Below are positions 52,518 through 60,738 of a DNA stretch of 64,000 bases, in pieces. The position numbers and the translations under genes were made by a program. The stretch comes from Leucobacter musarum subsp. musarum (GTDB lineage Bacteria; Actinomycetota; Actinomycetes; Actinomycetales; Microbacteriaceae), in contig NZ_JHBW01000065.1 of assembly GCF_001273845.1 (NCBI RefSeq), positions 334,784-398,783 of the forward strand, read 5' to 3'. The number at the start of each line of letters is the position of its first letter. Positions within the stretch are counted from its first letter, which is position 1. The notes beneath the pieces are model-generated. The model searched no databases. It was not told the origin of the DNA and saw only the letters and a list, made by a program, of their open reading frames with translations.

Positions 52518-52540
52518 TTTAATGACATCGTCCCTACAGT
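52511..52540 (+). promoter_or_regulatory. Promoter of the CocE/DUF3237/Dpp-type operon
   Basis: TTGACT (52511-52516), an 18-nt spacer and TACAGT (52535-52540) lie in a locally AT-rich patch 75 bp before the first start codon. The -35 box is inside the TetR operator candidate. Confidence 0.6.
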
Positions 52541-52615
52541 GATCCCACCGGCACCGCCCGGACCCGGCATCCGCACCGCGCGATTGCCCGCATCGACCCG
52601 TCTCGAAGGAGTGAC

Positions 52616-54310
52616 ATGGCCGACTACCTGCGCCTCGAAGCCGCACCGCTGAGTTCGCTCGCCACCGAGGAGCGCGTGCGCACCCGTGACGGTGTGCACC
52701 TCGCCACCGACGTGTATCTGCCCGCGAGCTCAGGCACCGGTGGCACCGCCGACCCGGCCGCGCGCGATGCGACCCCGGGGGATACGATTCTCATCCGCCT
52801 GCCCTACGACAAGAGCGGCGAGTACACGTTCATTCCGCTGGTCGCCGAGTACTTCCTCGCTCATGGATACCGCGTCGTTGCGCAAGACGTGCGCGGCAAG
52901 TTCCGCTCCGAGGGCGATGCGTTGCTCTTCGTGAACGAGGTCCGCGACGGTGAAGACACCTTGGACTGGATCGTCGCGCAGCCCTGGTCGAACGGTCGGG
53001 TGGCGATGTGGGGCGACAGCTACTACGGTTACACGCAGTGGGCTGCGGCGGCGAGCGGGCATTCGGCGCTCCGGGCGATCGCCCCGCGCGTCACCGGCAC
53101 CGCGCTCGGCGAACCGGTGCACAGAGATGCCGACGCCCGCGAGCGCGCGGTCGAGATGGGCATCACCAATCTGTACCCGCTCACGCACTTCCACGGCAAC
53201 GACACCTATCTGTGGGAGCCCGACTGGTCTCGACGCGACTTCGAGGCGCAAGCCGAAGCGTTCCAAACCTGGGCCGGCTCGCGCTCGATCTCGTACGACC
53301 AGTGGGTGCCGCATCCCGTGACGCTGCCGCGCTTCCCGGCCGGCAGTCCATTCGCGGGTCGCTCCGTGCCGGTGCTGCACACGATCGGGTGGTGGGACAA
53401 TTGCGCACCGCTCTCGTGGGCCGATGTCGCTGAGATTCGCACGCGGCCGGGCTGGGACGCGCATCACCACCTGCGCATCGAGTCGATCGATCACGAGAGT
53501 TATCAGCTCATCGAGGCTCCCGGCGATCGGGTGCCGGATCGCACCGAGGCACAGATCCGCGCCATTCTGCCGCGCACGCTCGACCCCGCGCTCGCGTTCT
53601 TCGAGGTGTTCGTGCGCGGCAACGGCGCCGCCGAAGACATTCCGCGCGTGGTGTGGAACCTGGCGGGCACCGACGAGGAGCGCGTGGAGACCGTCTGGCC
53701 GCCGGCGAATGCGCGGCACGAGACCCGGTTCGCGACCGCCGACGGCGAGTTGGTGGTGGATCGCCCCGCCTCGACGAGCGAACTGCAGTGGGCGCACGAC
53801 CCCGACCACCTGGTTCCATCAACCGTTCCCGATGCCTTCTCGTATCTGCTCCACCTGCCGAACGAGGCTCCGATCGGCAGCCGCGACGATGTGCTCGTCT
53901 TCACCGGCCCTGAGCAACAGACTGATATCGAGCTGGCGGGCCCCGTCACCGCGACCCTGAACGTGCGCTCCTCGGGCCCCGTGCTCGACTGCTTCGTGCG
54001 CCTGCTCGACGTCGCGCCCGACGGCACCGCGCTGCGCATCGCCCGCGGGCAGCGGCAGCTGCGCGAAGCCGAACGCGGGGGTGAGCTGCGGGTCGATCTC
54101 GGCCACGTCGGCTACCTGTTGCGGGCGGGCCATCGGCTGCGCGTGCACGTGTCGAGCAGCGACTACCCCGAGTTCCTGCCCCAACCCGGCACGGGGCGCG
54201 ACCCCTGGACGGACGGACTCGAAACCGAGCGCAACACCCAAACCCTGATCGTGGGAGGCGTCGACGCCTGCGCGATCGAACTCCCCGTGCTGAACGGAGC
54301 CCTCGCATGA
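52616..54310 (+). CDS. CocE/NonD-family alpha/beta hydrolase (Xaa-Pro dipeptidyl-peptidase S15-like)
   Basis: The 564-residue serine hydrolase has an alpha/beta core with YLPASSG, LIRLPYDKSGEY, VVAQDVRGKFRSEG and the nucleophile elbow MWGDSYYG (Ser135), then a C-terminal jelly-roll (about 380-560) with TATLNVRSSGPVLDCFVRLLDV. Family members split esters, amides or proline peptides. There is no signal peptide, so it works on imported substrate. The ATG at 52616 follows CGAAGGAG. The gene heads a TetR-regulated operon and overlaps the next gene as ATGA. Confidence 0.88.
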   Translation: MADYLRLEAAPLSSLATEERVRTRDGVHLATDVYLPASSGTGGTADPAARDATPGDTILIRLPYDKSGEYTFIPLVAEYFLAHGYRVVAQDVRGKFRSEGDALLFVNEVRDGEDTLDWIVAQPWSNGRVAMWGDSYYGYTQWAAAASGHSALRAIAPRVTGTALGEPVHRDADARERAVEMGITNLYPLTHFHGNDTYLWEPDWSRRDFEAQAEAFQTWAGSRSISYDQWVPHPVTLPRFPAGSPFAGRSVPVLHTIGWWDNCAPLSWADVAEIRTRPGWDAHHHLRIESIDHESYQLIEAPGDRVPDRTEAQIRAILPRTLDPALAFFEVFVRGNGAAEDIPRVVWNLAGTDEERVETVWPPANARHETRFATADGELVVDRPASTSELQWAHDPDHLVPSTVPDAFSYLLHLPNEAPIGSRDDVLVFTGPEQQTDIELAGPVTATLNVRSSGPVLDCFVRLLDVAPDGTALRIARGQRQLREAERGGELRVDLGHVGYLLRAGHRLRVHVSSSDYPEFLPQPGTGRDPWTDGLETERNTQTLIVGGVDACAIELPVLNGALA

Positions 54311-54819
54311 CCCTCGATCCTCACACCCTGCATACCGACCCGGCCGTGCTGGCCGAGCTGCCCGCGCCTCGTCTCGAGTTCGTCTTCGAGATCCGCGCCT
54401 CGATTGCCCCCGACCACCACATCGGGCGCGGCGTCGACGAGGCGCTGAGCTTCACCCCGGTGACCGGCGGCAGCGTGCGCGGCCCGGCATTGAACGGGGA
54501 GGTGCTCTCGGGTGGCGGCGACTGGGCGGTCACGCGATCCGGCACCGCCGAACTCGAAGCCCGCTACCTGATTCGCGCCGATGACGGAGCGGTGATCGAC
54601 ATCGTGAACCGCGGGTACTTCCGCGCGACTCCCGAGCTGTTGAGCCGCATGGAAGCGGGGGAGGACCTGCCCGAGACGACCGACGGCCTGTACTTCCGCA
54701 CGGCCCCCGTCTTCCAGACCGATGCCCCCGCGCACCGCTGGCTCGCCGAGCACCAGTTCGTCGGGCTCGCGCGCGACGACCGCGGGCAAGTGTGCGTGCG
54801 CGTCTTCGTGCTGCGCTGA
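54307..54819 (+). CDS. DUF3237 (UPF0311) protein
   Basis: The 170-residue protein belongs to the DUF3237 family, small beta-barrel proteins without an assigned reaction. Family landmarks are FEIRASI near the start, FTPVTGGSVRGPALNGEVLSGGGDWAV, EARYLIRADDGAVIDIVNRGY, YFRTAPVFQT and QFVGLAR. A second member (60214-60696) stands at the other end of the same transporter block. The start overlaps the hydrolase stop by ATGA. The link with amide or peptide breakdown rests on context. Confidence 0.82.
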   Translation: MTLDPHTLHTDPAVLAELPAPRLEFVFEIRASIAPDHHIGRGVDEALSFTPVTGGSVRGPALNGEVLSGGGDWAVTRSGTAELEARYLIRADDGAVIDIVNRGYFRATPELLSRMEAGEDLPETTDGLYFRTAPVFQTDAPAHRWLAEHQFVGLARDDRGQVCVRVFVLR

Positions 54820-54941
54820 CACCGCCGGCACCGCGCAGTGGTCGCAGCCATCGGCCACGGCCACCCCAGATCATCTCCGATCCACCCCGAACCGCGCGGC
54901 CGAGTCGACGACGACCGGTCGCACCCGCGAAAGGAAGCATC

Positions 54942-56585
54942 ATGAAACGAACGGCACTCACCGCCGGGCTCGCGCTCGGCGCCGTCGCCCTGCTCGGCCT
55001 CACTGCCTGCGCACCGCGCGACTCCGCCTCGAGCGGTGACCGTAAGCCGATCAGTGCGGCCGACCTTGTCGCCTCGACGCCCGCCGGCACGCAGCCCGTC
55101 GACGAGGTCACCTGGTCGGTGCTGGAGGGGGAGCCGGCAACGCTCGACCCGGTGTCATCGGCGAACCTCATCATTCCGAACCTCTGCGACAATCTGCTCT
55201 CGCTGCAGCCCGACTTCTCGGTCGAGCCCGGGGTCGCGACGAGTGCGGAGTGGACGACCCCCACGACCTTTGTGATCGAGCTTCGCGATGACGTGACGTT
55301 CTGGGACGGCACCCCGTTGACCGCGGCCGACGTGGTCTACAGCCTGGAGCGCAATCGCTCGCCCGAGTCGCAGTGGTTCAGCGCCTTCGCGCTCGTCGAC
55401 AGCATTGCGGCGACCGGAGACCGCGAGGTGACGCTCACCTTCACCGCGCCCGACTCGGCATTCCGCGATGCGATCGCCGGGCAGGGCGGCGCGGTGATGA
55501 GCGCCGCCTACGGCGCGAGCGCGGGAGACGCGCTGGGCACGTCTGACGGTGGACTCATGTGCACCGGCCCGTACGAACTCGCCGATGGCGGATGGAAGCC
55601 GGGCAGCGAGATCGTCACCACGGCGAACCCCGACTACTGGAACGGCGCGCCCCTCGTGCAGTCGTTGACGTACGTCTTCGTGACCGATTCCTCGACGCTC
55701 GCGACCGCGCTCACGCAGGGCGAGATCGACGGCGCCCTCAACGTGTCGCCGAGCTCGCGCGCCGCATTCGAGGGTGACGGAGCGGGCAGCCTGATCGTCG
55801 GGCCGTCGACGGCCTCGTGCAGCTTCGGGCCCACGACGTCGGAGGGGCCGGCGGCGAACCCCGACATTCGGCGCGCGCTGAGTCTCGCGATCGATCGCGA
55901 CCAGTACATCTCGACGGTGCTGGGTGGGCTGGGCGAGGTGCAGCGCACCATCGTGCCGCCGTTCACTTTCCAGGAGCTCGCTGCGGCAGATACCTACCAG
56001 GCCGGCTATGACGCGCTGCCGGCCCCCGAAGTGGACCTCGATACCGCGAAGCAGCTCGTCGCCGACAGCGGCGAAGACGTCAGTCGGCCGCTCGTGCTCG
56101 CCGTGCCGGCCGGTGCCACGGAGTTCAAGAACACCGCGCAGATCGTGCAGAGCGCCGCGAAGCAGATCGGGCTCACCATCGAGATCAACGAGATGCAGGC
56201 CTCCGATTTCGGGGCGATGTTCTACGACGCCGGGGCCCGAGAGGGCATCGACTTCGTCGCGACGCAGGGCTATCTCGAGACTCCGGGCGTGCTGGGCTAC
56301 CCGACGCTCTTCATGCTGCCGGAAGATCTCGGCGGCGTCTTCAACTGGAGCGGGTACCAGAACGACGAGGTGACTAAGCACATGCAGGCCGCGCGCACCG
56401 CGACCGACGAGCAGACCGCGGCTGATGAGTTCGTCGCCGCGCAGCAGATCTTCGCTCCCGACATGCTGCAGGTCACCCTCGCCGGCGCCTATCAGTTGAG
56501 CTACCTGAACGACGATCTCAGCGGCATCACGAGCTCGGTCGCCATGTACAGCAGCCCCTGGGCGCTGCACCTCGGCGGCAAGTGA
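54942..56585 (+). CDS. Dipeptide/oligopeptide-type ABC transporter substrate-binding lipoprotein (SBP_bac_5)
   Basis: The 547-residue lipoprotein has a signal peptide and lipobox LGLTAC, then the class II (DppA/OppA-like) fold: TFVIELRDDVTFWDGTPLTAADVVYSLER (shown in part), the GPYELADGGWKPGSEIV segment and IRRALSLAIDRDQYI. It captures peptides or another bulky solute outside the cell. The ATG at 54942 follows AAAGGAAG. It follows the DUF3237 gene by 122 bp with no terminator and precedes the permeases. Confidence 0.9.
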   Translation: MKRTALTAGLALGAVALLGLTACAPRDSASSGDRKPISAADLVASTPAGTQPVDEVTWSVLEGEPATLDPVSSANLIIPNLCDNLLSLQPDFSVEPGVATSAEWTTPTTFVIELRDDVTFWDGTPLTAADVVYSLERNRSPESQWFSAFALVDSIAATGDREVTLTFTAPDSAFRDAIAGQGGAVMSAAYGASAGDALGTSDGGLMCTGPYELADGGWKPGSEIVTTANPDYWNGAPLVQSLTYVFVTDSSTLATALTQGEIDGALNVSPSSRAAFEGDGAGSLIVGPSTASCSFGPTTSEGPAANPDIRRALSLAIDRDQYISTVLGGLGEVQRTIVPPFTFQELAAADTYQAGYDALPAPEVDLDTAKQLVADSGEDVSRPLVLAVPAGATEFKNTAQIVQSAAKQIGLTIEINEMQASDFGAMFYDAGAREGIDFVATQGYLETPGVLGYPTLFMLPEDLGGVFNWSGYQNDEVTKHMQAARTATDEQTAADEFVAAQQIFAPDMLQVTLAGAYQLSYLNDDLSGITSSVAMYSSPWALHLGGK

Positions 56586-56616
56586 TGCGTCGGGGCAGCG
56601 CGAACGGAGAATCGCC

Positions 56617-57576
56617 ATGAACACCGCACTCGTGCGCGCACTCGCGAGCCGACTGGGCGGGCTCCTGCTCACCCTGTTTCTCGCGAGCGTCGTGATCTAC
56701 GCCGCGCTGCTCCTCACCCCGGGCGACCCCATCGCGGCACTCGCGGGCGGGGCGAAGCCGACCCCCGACCTGGTCGCGCAGATCCGTGCGGAGTACCACC
56801 TCGACGACCCGATCTGGTCGCGCTACCTCCAGTGGCTGGGCGGCGTGTTCTCGGGCGACTTCGGGCGATCCTTCGTTTACAAGACCGATGTGCTCACGCT
56901 TATCGCACCGCGATTCGGGGTCACCCTGCAACTGGTGCTGCTCACCGTCGTGATCATCCTGTTCGCGGGCGTCGGCTCGGGAGTGCTCGCGGCGACCCGC
57001 GGGCCCCGGGTCGATCGAGCGATCGGATTGCTGACGGCGCTCGGCATGGCGCTGCCGACCTTCGTCGTGGCGATCCTGCTGATCTGGGTCTTCGCGAAGT
57101 CGCTCGGCTGGTTCCCGGTATACGGCGAGGGCGCGGGCGGGTGGGATCGCGTGTGGCACCTGATCCTGCCCGCGATCTCCCTCGCCGTCATGTTCATCGC
57201 CTACATCAGTCGCGTGACCCGCAGTTCGCTGGTGGCCCAGCTGCACTCCGAACACGTCGAAACCGCACGCGTGCGCGGCATTCCGCGCGGTCGCATCTTC
57301 CGGGTGCACGTGTTTCGCAACGCGGCTCCGCAGATTCTCGCGATCTCGGGTACGACGGTCGCCGGGCTCTTCGCCGCGTCGGCCATCGCCGAGCAGGCGT
57401 TCGGCCTCGGCGGCATCGGATCCCTGCTCACCGAGGCCGCCGCCCGCAAAGACCTGCCCGTCGTGCAGTTGGTGTCTCTGCTGCTCGTCACCATCTTCGT
57501 CGTGCTCAACGCGGTCGCCGACCTCGTGAGCGCCCTGATCGACCCCGATAGCGTCGGGTCCGGGAGGATCGCATGA
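56617..57576 (+). CDS. Dpp/Opp-type ABC transporter permease (DppB-like)
   Basis: The 319-residue membrane protein has six hydrophobic segments, an N-terminal LTLFLASVVIYAALLLTPGDP typical of DppB, and the EAA loop HVETARVRGIPRGRIFRVHVFR, shown here in part. It forms the channel with the next gene, which it overlaps as ATGA. Confidence 0.92.
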   Translation: MNTALVRALASRLGGLLLTLFLASVVIYAALLLTPGDPIAALAGGAKPTPDLVAQIRAEYHLDDPIWSRYLQWLGGVFSGDFGRSFVYKTDVLTLIAPRFGVTLQLVLLTVVIILFAGVGSGVLAATRGPRVDRAIGLLTALGMALPTFVVAILLIWVFAKSLGWFPVYGEGAGGWDRVWHLILPAISLAVMFIAYISRVTRSSLVAQLHSEHVETARVRGIPRGRIFRVHVFRNAAPQILAISGTTVAGLFAASAIAEQAFGLGGIGSLLTEAAARKDLPVVQLVSLLLVTIFVVLNAVADLVSALIDPDSVGSGRIA

Positions 57577-58436
57577 GCGTCGCACAACTCGCCGCGGGGC
57601 GCACCCCGCGCGCGGTGCAGCGGGCGGCACGCGCCGACTGGCTGTTCCGTATCGCTCTGGTCGTGTTCGGCCTCGTCGCGCTGGCCGCCGCACTCGGCCC
57701 GTCAGTTGCCTCATACGACCCCAACGAACTCTCGGTGGGCGACATCAACGGGGTGGGTTCGCTGGCGCACCCGTTTGGCACCGATGACGTCGGGCGAGAC
57801 ATCCTCTCCCGGGTGCTCGCCGGCGCGCGCACGAGCGTGATCGCGCCGATCGCAGTCGTGCTGCTCTCGACGGTGCTCGGCTCGGCGCTCGCCATTGTCG
57901 CCGCCTGGTTCGGCGGGGTCGTCCGCGGCACGATCGCCCGCGTCATCGACGTCATCTTCGCCATTCCGGGCCTCGTGCTCGCGGTGCTCGCCGTCGCGAT
58001 GTTCGGCAAGGGCGTGGTCGCACCCGTGATCGCGCTGTCGATCGCCTACATTCCCGTCGTCGCCCGGCTCACGCAGACCGCGGCGTCTCGGGAACTCGGC
58101 AAACCGTACATCGCCGCACTCCGCGTGCAGGGCGTCTCGAGTCTCGCGATCTGCTTCCGGCACCTCGTGCCCGCGCTCATCCCGGTGGTCGCGGCGCAGG
58201 TCGCGGTCGGATTCGGGTACGCCATGCTCGACCTCGCCGCGATCTCATTCCTGGGGCTCGGCGAGCAGCCGCCCGCCGCCGACTGGGGATCGATGATCGC
58301 GAGCGGGCAGGCCGGCATTCTCGCCGGAGCGCCCGAGCAGTCGATGTACCCTGCGATCCTCGTCGTCATCACCGTGCTCTCGGTGAGCATCATCGGGGCG
58401 CGCATCACCACCTGGGCAGAGGAGAAGGAACGATGA
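57573..58436 (+). CDS. Dpp/Opp-type ABC transporter permease (DppC-like)
   Basis: The 287-residue membrane protein opens with one hydrophobic helix and a DppC-type region (PFGTDDVGRDILSRVLAGAR), followed by five more helices and an EAA loop with RELGKPYIAALRVQGVSSLA. It overlaps both neighbours by 4 nt (ATGA), so the transporter subunits are made in fixed ratio. Confidence 0.92.
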   Translation: MSVAQLAAGRTPRAVQRAARADWLFRIALVVFGLVALAAALGPSVASYDPNELSVGDINGVGSLAHPFGTDDVGRDILSRVLAGARTSVIAPIAVVLLSTVLGSALAIVAAWFGGVVRGTIARVIDVIFAIPGLVLAVLAVAMFGKGVVAPVIALSIAYIPVVARLTQTAASRELGKPYIAALRVQGVSSLAICFRHLVPALIPVVAAQVAVGFGYAMLDLAAISFLGLGEQPPAADWGSMIASGQAGILAGAPEQSMYPAILVVITVLSVSIIGARITTWAEEKER

Positions 58437-60217
58437 CCGCAGCCCCCGTACTGGAGCTCGACCACCTCTCCATCGCGACGCCCGAGCATCCGCTCGTACA
58501 CGACTGCACGCTGACCGTGGGAGCTGGCGAGGCCGTCGGCCTGGTCGGTGAATCGGGATCGGGCAAGACCCTCTCGGTCCGCGCCGTCGCCGGCCTGCTC
58601 CCGGCGCACTTCCGCACCGGCGGCACCGTGCGACTGCTCGGCCACGACCTCGAGCGCACCCCGCCCGCCGAACTGCGCGAACTGCGTGCGCGCCGCCTCG
58701 GCATGATCTTTCAGACGCCCCGGGCGCACCTCAACCCGCTCCGCACCATCGGCGACTTTCTCACGGAGGCGCAGGTGACCGTCGGGCGCGTGCGTCCCGA
58801 CGCGGCAGCGCGGCGGGCGACCGAACTGCTCGACGAGGTCGGCATCACCGACCCCGTTCGGCGACTGCGCCAGTATCCCGCCGAGCTCTCGGGCGGGCTG
58901 CTGCAGCGCGTCATGATCGCGGCGACGCTCGCCATGGACCCCGAGATATTGCTCGCCGACGAGATCACGACGGCGCTCGACGTCACCACCCAAGAAGAGG
59001 TGATGGCGCTCATCGGTGACCTCCGTCGCGATCGCGGGCTCTCACTGCTGTTCATCACCCACGACCTCGCGCTCGCCGGCGCCGTCTGCGACCGCGTCGC
59101 CGTGATGCGCCAGGGGCGCACCATCGAGACCCTCGACGCCCGCACCATGCGCGCCGACGCCCGCGAAGAGTACACCCGCGTGCTCATGTCGGCGTCACTG
59201 GGCGATGGGACGGCGCGGGCGGTATCGGCTGAGGCTGCGCAGGAGGTTGGGATCGCTGCGTCCGCTTCCGCGCCTGAGCCCGAGCACGCGCCCGAGCCGA
59301 TTCTGCAGGTTGCGGGTCTGCGCAAGACCTTCCGCGTACGGGGAGCCGGGGGCGCCCGCGAAACGTTCGTCGCCGTCGACGACGTCGCATTCGTACTTCA
59401 CGCCGGCGGGTCGCTCGGCATCGTCGGTGAATCGGGATCGGGCAAATCGACCACCGCGCGCATCATCTGCGGCCTCGAACGCGCCGATGCCGGCACGGTC
59501 ATCGTCGCCGGTGACGACTGGAGTACGCCGGCGCGCCGCGGAACGGAGCGCCGTGCACGGGCGAAAACCGTGCAGATGGTCTTCCAAGATCCGTACCAGT
59601 CGCTCGACCGCCGCCAAATTGTGCGCCAGTGCCTCGACGAGGCGATCCGCGTGCACCGTAAGCGGGCACCGCAGTCCGAGATCACCGCCCGCATCGCCGA
59701 GCTCGTCGCGCAGGCACGGCTCGACCCCGAACTGCTCGACGCGCGCCCGCGCGCCCTGTCGGGCGGACAGCGGCAGCGCGTTGCCATCGCCCGCGCGCTC
59801 GCCGCAGAACCCGAGGTGCTGGTGCTCGACGAGGCCGTCTCGGCGCTCGACGTCACCACGCAGGTCGAGATTCTGAGCCTGCTCGACACCATTCGCCGCG
59901 AGACCGGTGTCGCGCTGCTCATGATCACCCATGACCTCACGGTGATTCGGCGACTGTGCGACGGCGTCATCGTGATGAGGTCGGGGCGCGTGGAGGAAGC
60001 GGGAACGGCCGAGCAGATCCTCGACGATCCTCAGGCCGAGTACACGCGACTGCTGCTCGACTCGATTCCCCGTGAGGGGTGGGTGCCGCGCCGGCGCCGC
60101 CTCGGTCGCACGTCGGCGATCCCGACCCTCACCGGGCCGGTCGCCGCCGCACCTCGCTACGATCTCGACCGTGGCCGCACTCGTCGCCGCATCTCTGAAC
60201 CGAAGGACCCCGCATGA
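58433..60217 (+). CDS. Dpp/Opp-type ABC transporter ATPase, DppD and DppF halves fused
   Basis: The 594-residue protein carries two ABC ATPase domains. The first (about 1-270) has GESGSGKTLS, LSGGLLQRVMIA and ILLADEITTALDV; the second (about 285-560) has GESGSGKSTTAR, LSGGQRQRVAIARA and VLVLDEAVSALDV. An Ala/Glu/Pro-rich linker joins them. In the family the pair powers peptide import and the two-in-one form is common in actinobacteria. It overlaps both neighbours as ATGA. Confidence 0.93.
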   Translation: MTAAPVLELDHLSIATPEHPLVHDCTLTVGAGEAVGLVGESGSGKTLSVRAVAGLLPAHFRTGGTVRLLGHDLERTPPAELRELRARRLGMIFQTPRAHLNPLRTIGDFLTEAQVTVGRVRPDAAARRATELLDEVGITDPVRRLRQYPAELSGGLLQRVMIAATLAMDPEILLADEITTALDVTTQEEVMALIGDLRRDRGLSLLFITHDLALAGAVCDRVAVMRQGRTIETLDARTMRADAREEYTRVLMSASLGDGTARAVSAEAAQEVGIAASASAPEPEHAPEPILQVAGLRKTFRVRGAGGARETFVAVDDVAFVLHAGGSLGIVGESGSGKSTTARIICGLERADAGTVIVAGDDWSTPARRGTERRARAKTVQMVFQDPYQSLDRRQIVRQCLDEAIRVHRKRAPQSEITARIAELVAQARLDPELLDARPRALSGGQRQRVAIARALAAEPEVLVLDEAVSALDVTTQVEILSLLDTIRRETGVALLMITHDLTVIRRLCDGVIVMRSGRVEEAGTAEQILDDPQAEYTRLLLDSIPREGWVPRRRRLGRTSAIPTLTGPVAAAPRYDLDRGRTRRRISEPKDPA

Positions 60218-60696
60218 CCGACACCCTGCTCACGCCCGCGTTCGAGTACTGCTTCGAACTGCGCGTCGCCGTAGCCGATGCGCTGCCCATCGGCGGATCG
60301 ACTCCCGAGGAAGGGCTGCACTTCGCTCCCATCACCGGCGGCACGTTCGATGGCCCGCGCCTGCGCGGCCGCATTCTGCCCGGCGGCGGAGACTGGTGGA
60401 ACGGTCGGGGGCTCACCGTGCGCCTCGACGCCCGGTACATCATCGAGGCCGAACTCGGCGGGGGTGCGACGGCCGCGATCGACGTGGTGAACCGCGGATA
60501 CTGGCGCACCGACGAGGCGGGCCTCGCGCGCCTCGAAGCGGGGGAGCACGTCGGCGAAGACGCGCTCTACTACCGCACCGCATTCGTTTTCCAGACCGAG
60601 CATCCCGAGCTGGAGTGGCTCACCGCATCCCAGTTCATCGGGTACGCGAGGCCGGAGACCGGGCACGTGGTCATCCGCGTGTTCCGGCTCATCTGA
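60214..60696 (+). CDS. DUF3237 (UPF0311) protein, second copy
   Basis: The 160-residue protein is a paralogue of the 54307-54819 product: FAPITGGTFDGPRLRGRILP, GGGDWW, EAELGGGATAAIDVVNRGYW, YYRTAFVFQTEHPELEW and QFIGYARP. It lacks the other copy's N-terminal extension. Its ATG overlaps the ATPase stop (ATGA), so it is co-translated with the transporter. Two copies in one operon suggest different substrates or a heteromer. Confidence 0.83.
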   Translation: MTDTLLTPAFEYCFELRVAVADALPIGGSTPEEGLHFAPITGGTFDGPRLRGRILPGGGDWWNGRGLTVRLDARYIIEAELGGGATAAIDVVNRGYWRTDEAGLARLEAGEHVGEDALYYRTAFVFQTEHPELEWLTASQFIGYARPETGHVVIRVFRLI

Positions 60697-60738
60697 ATCA
60701 CGCCGCAATCGGCACCCTCATCTCGAAGGAGCGATGAT

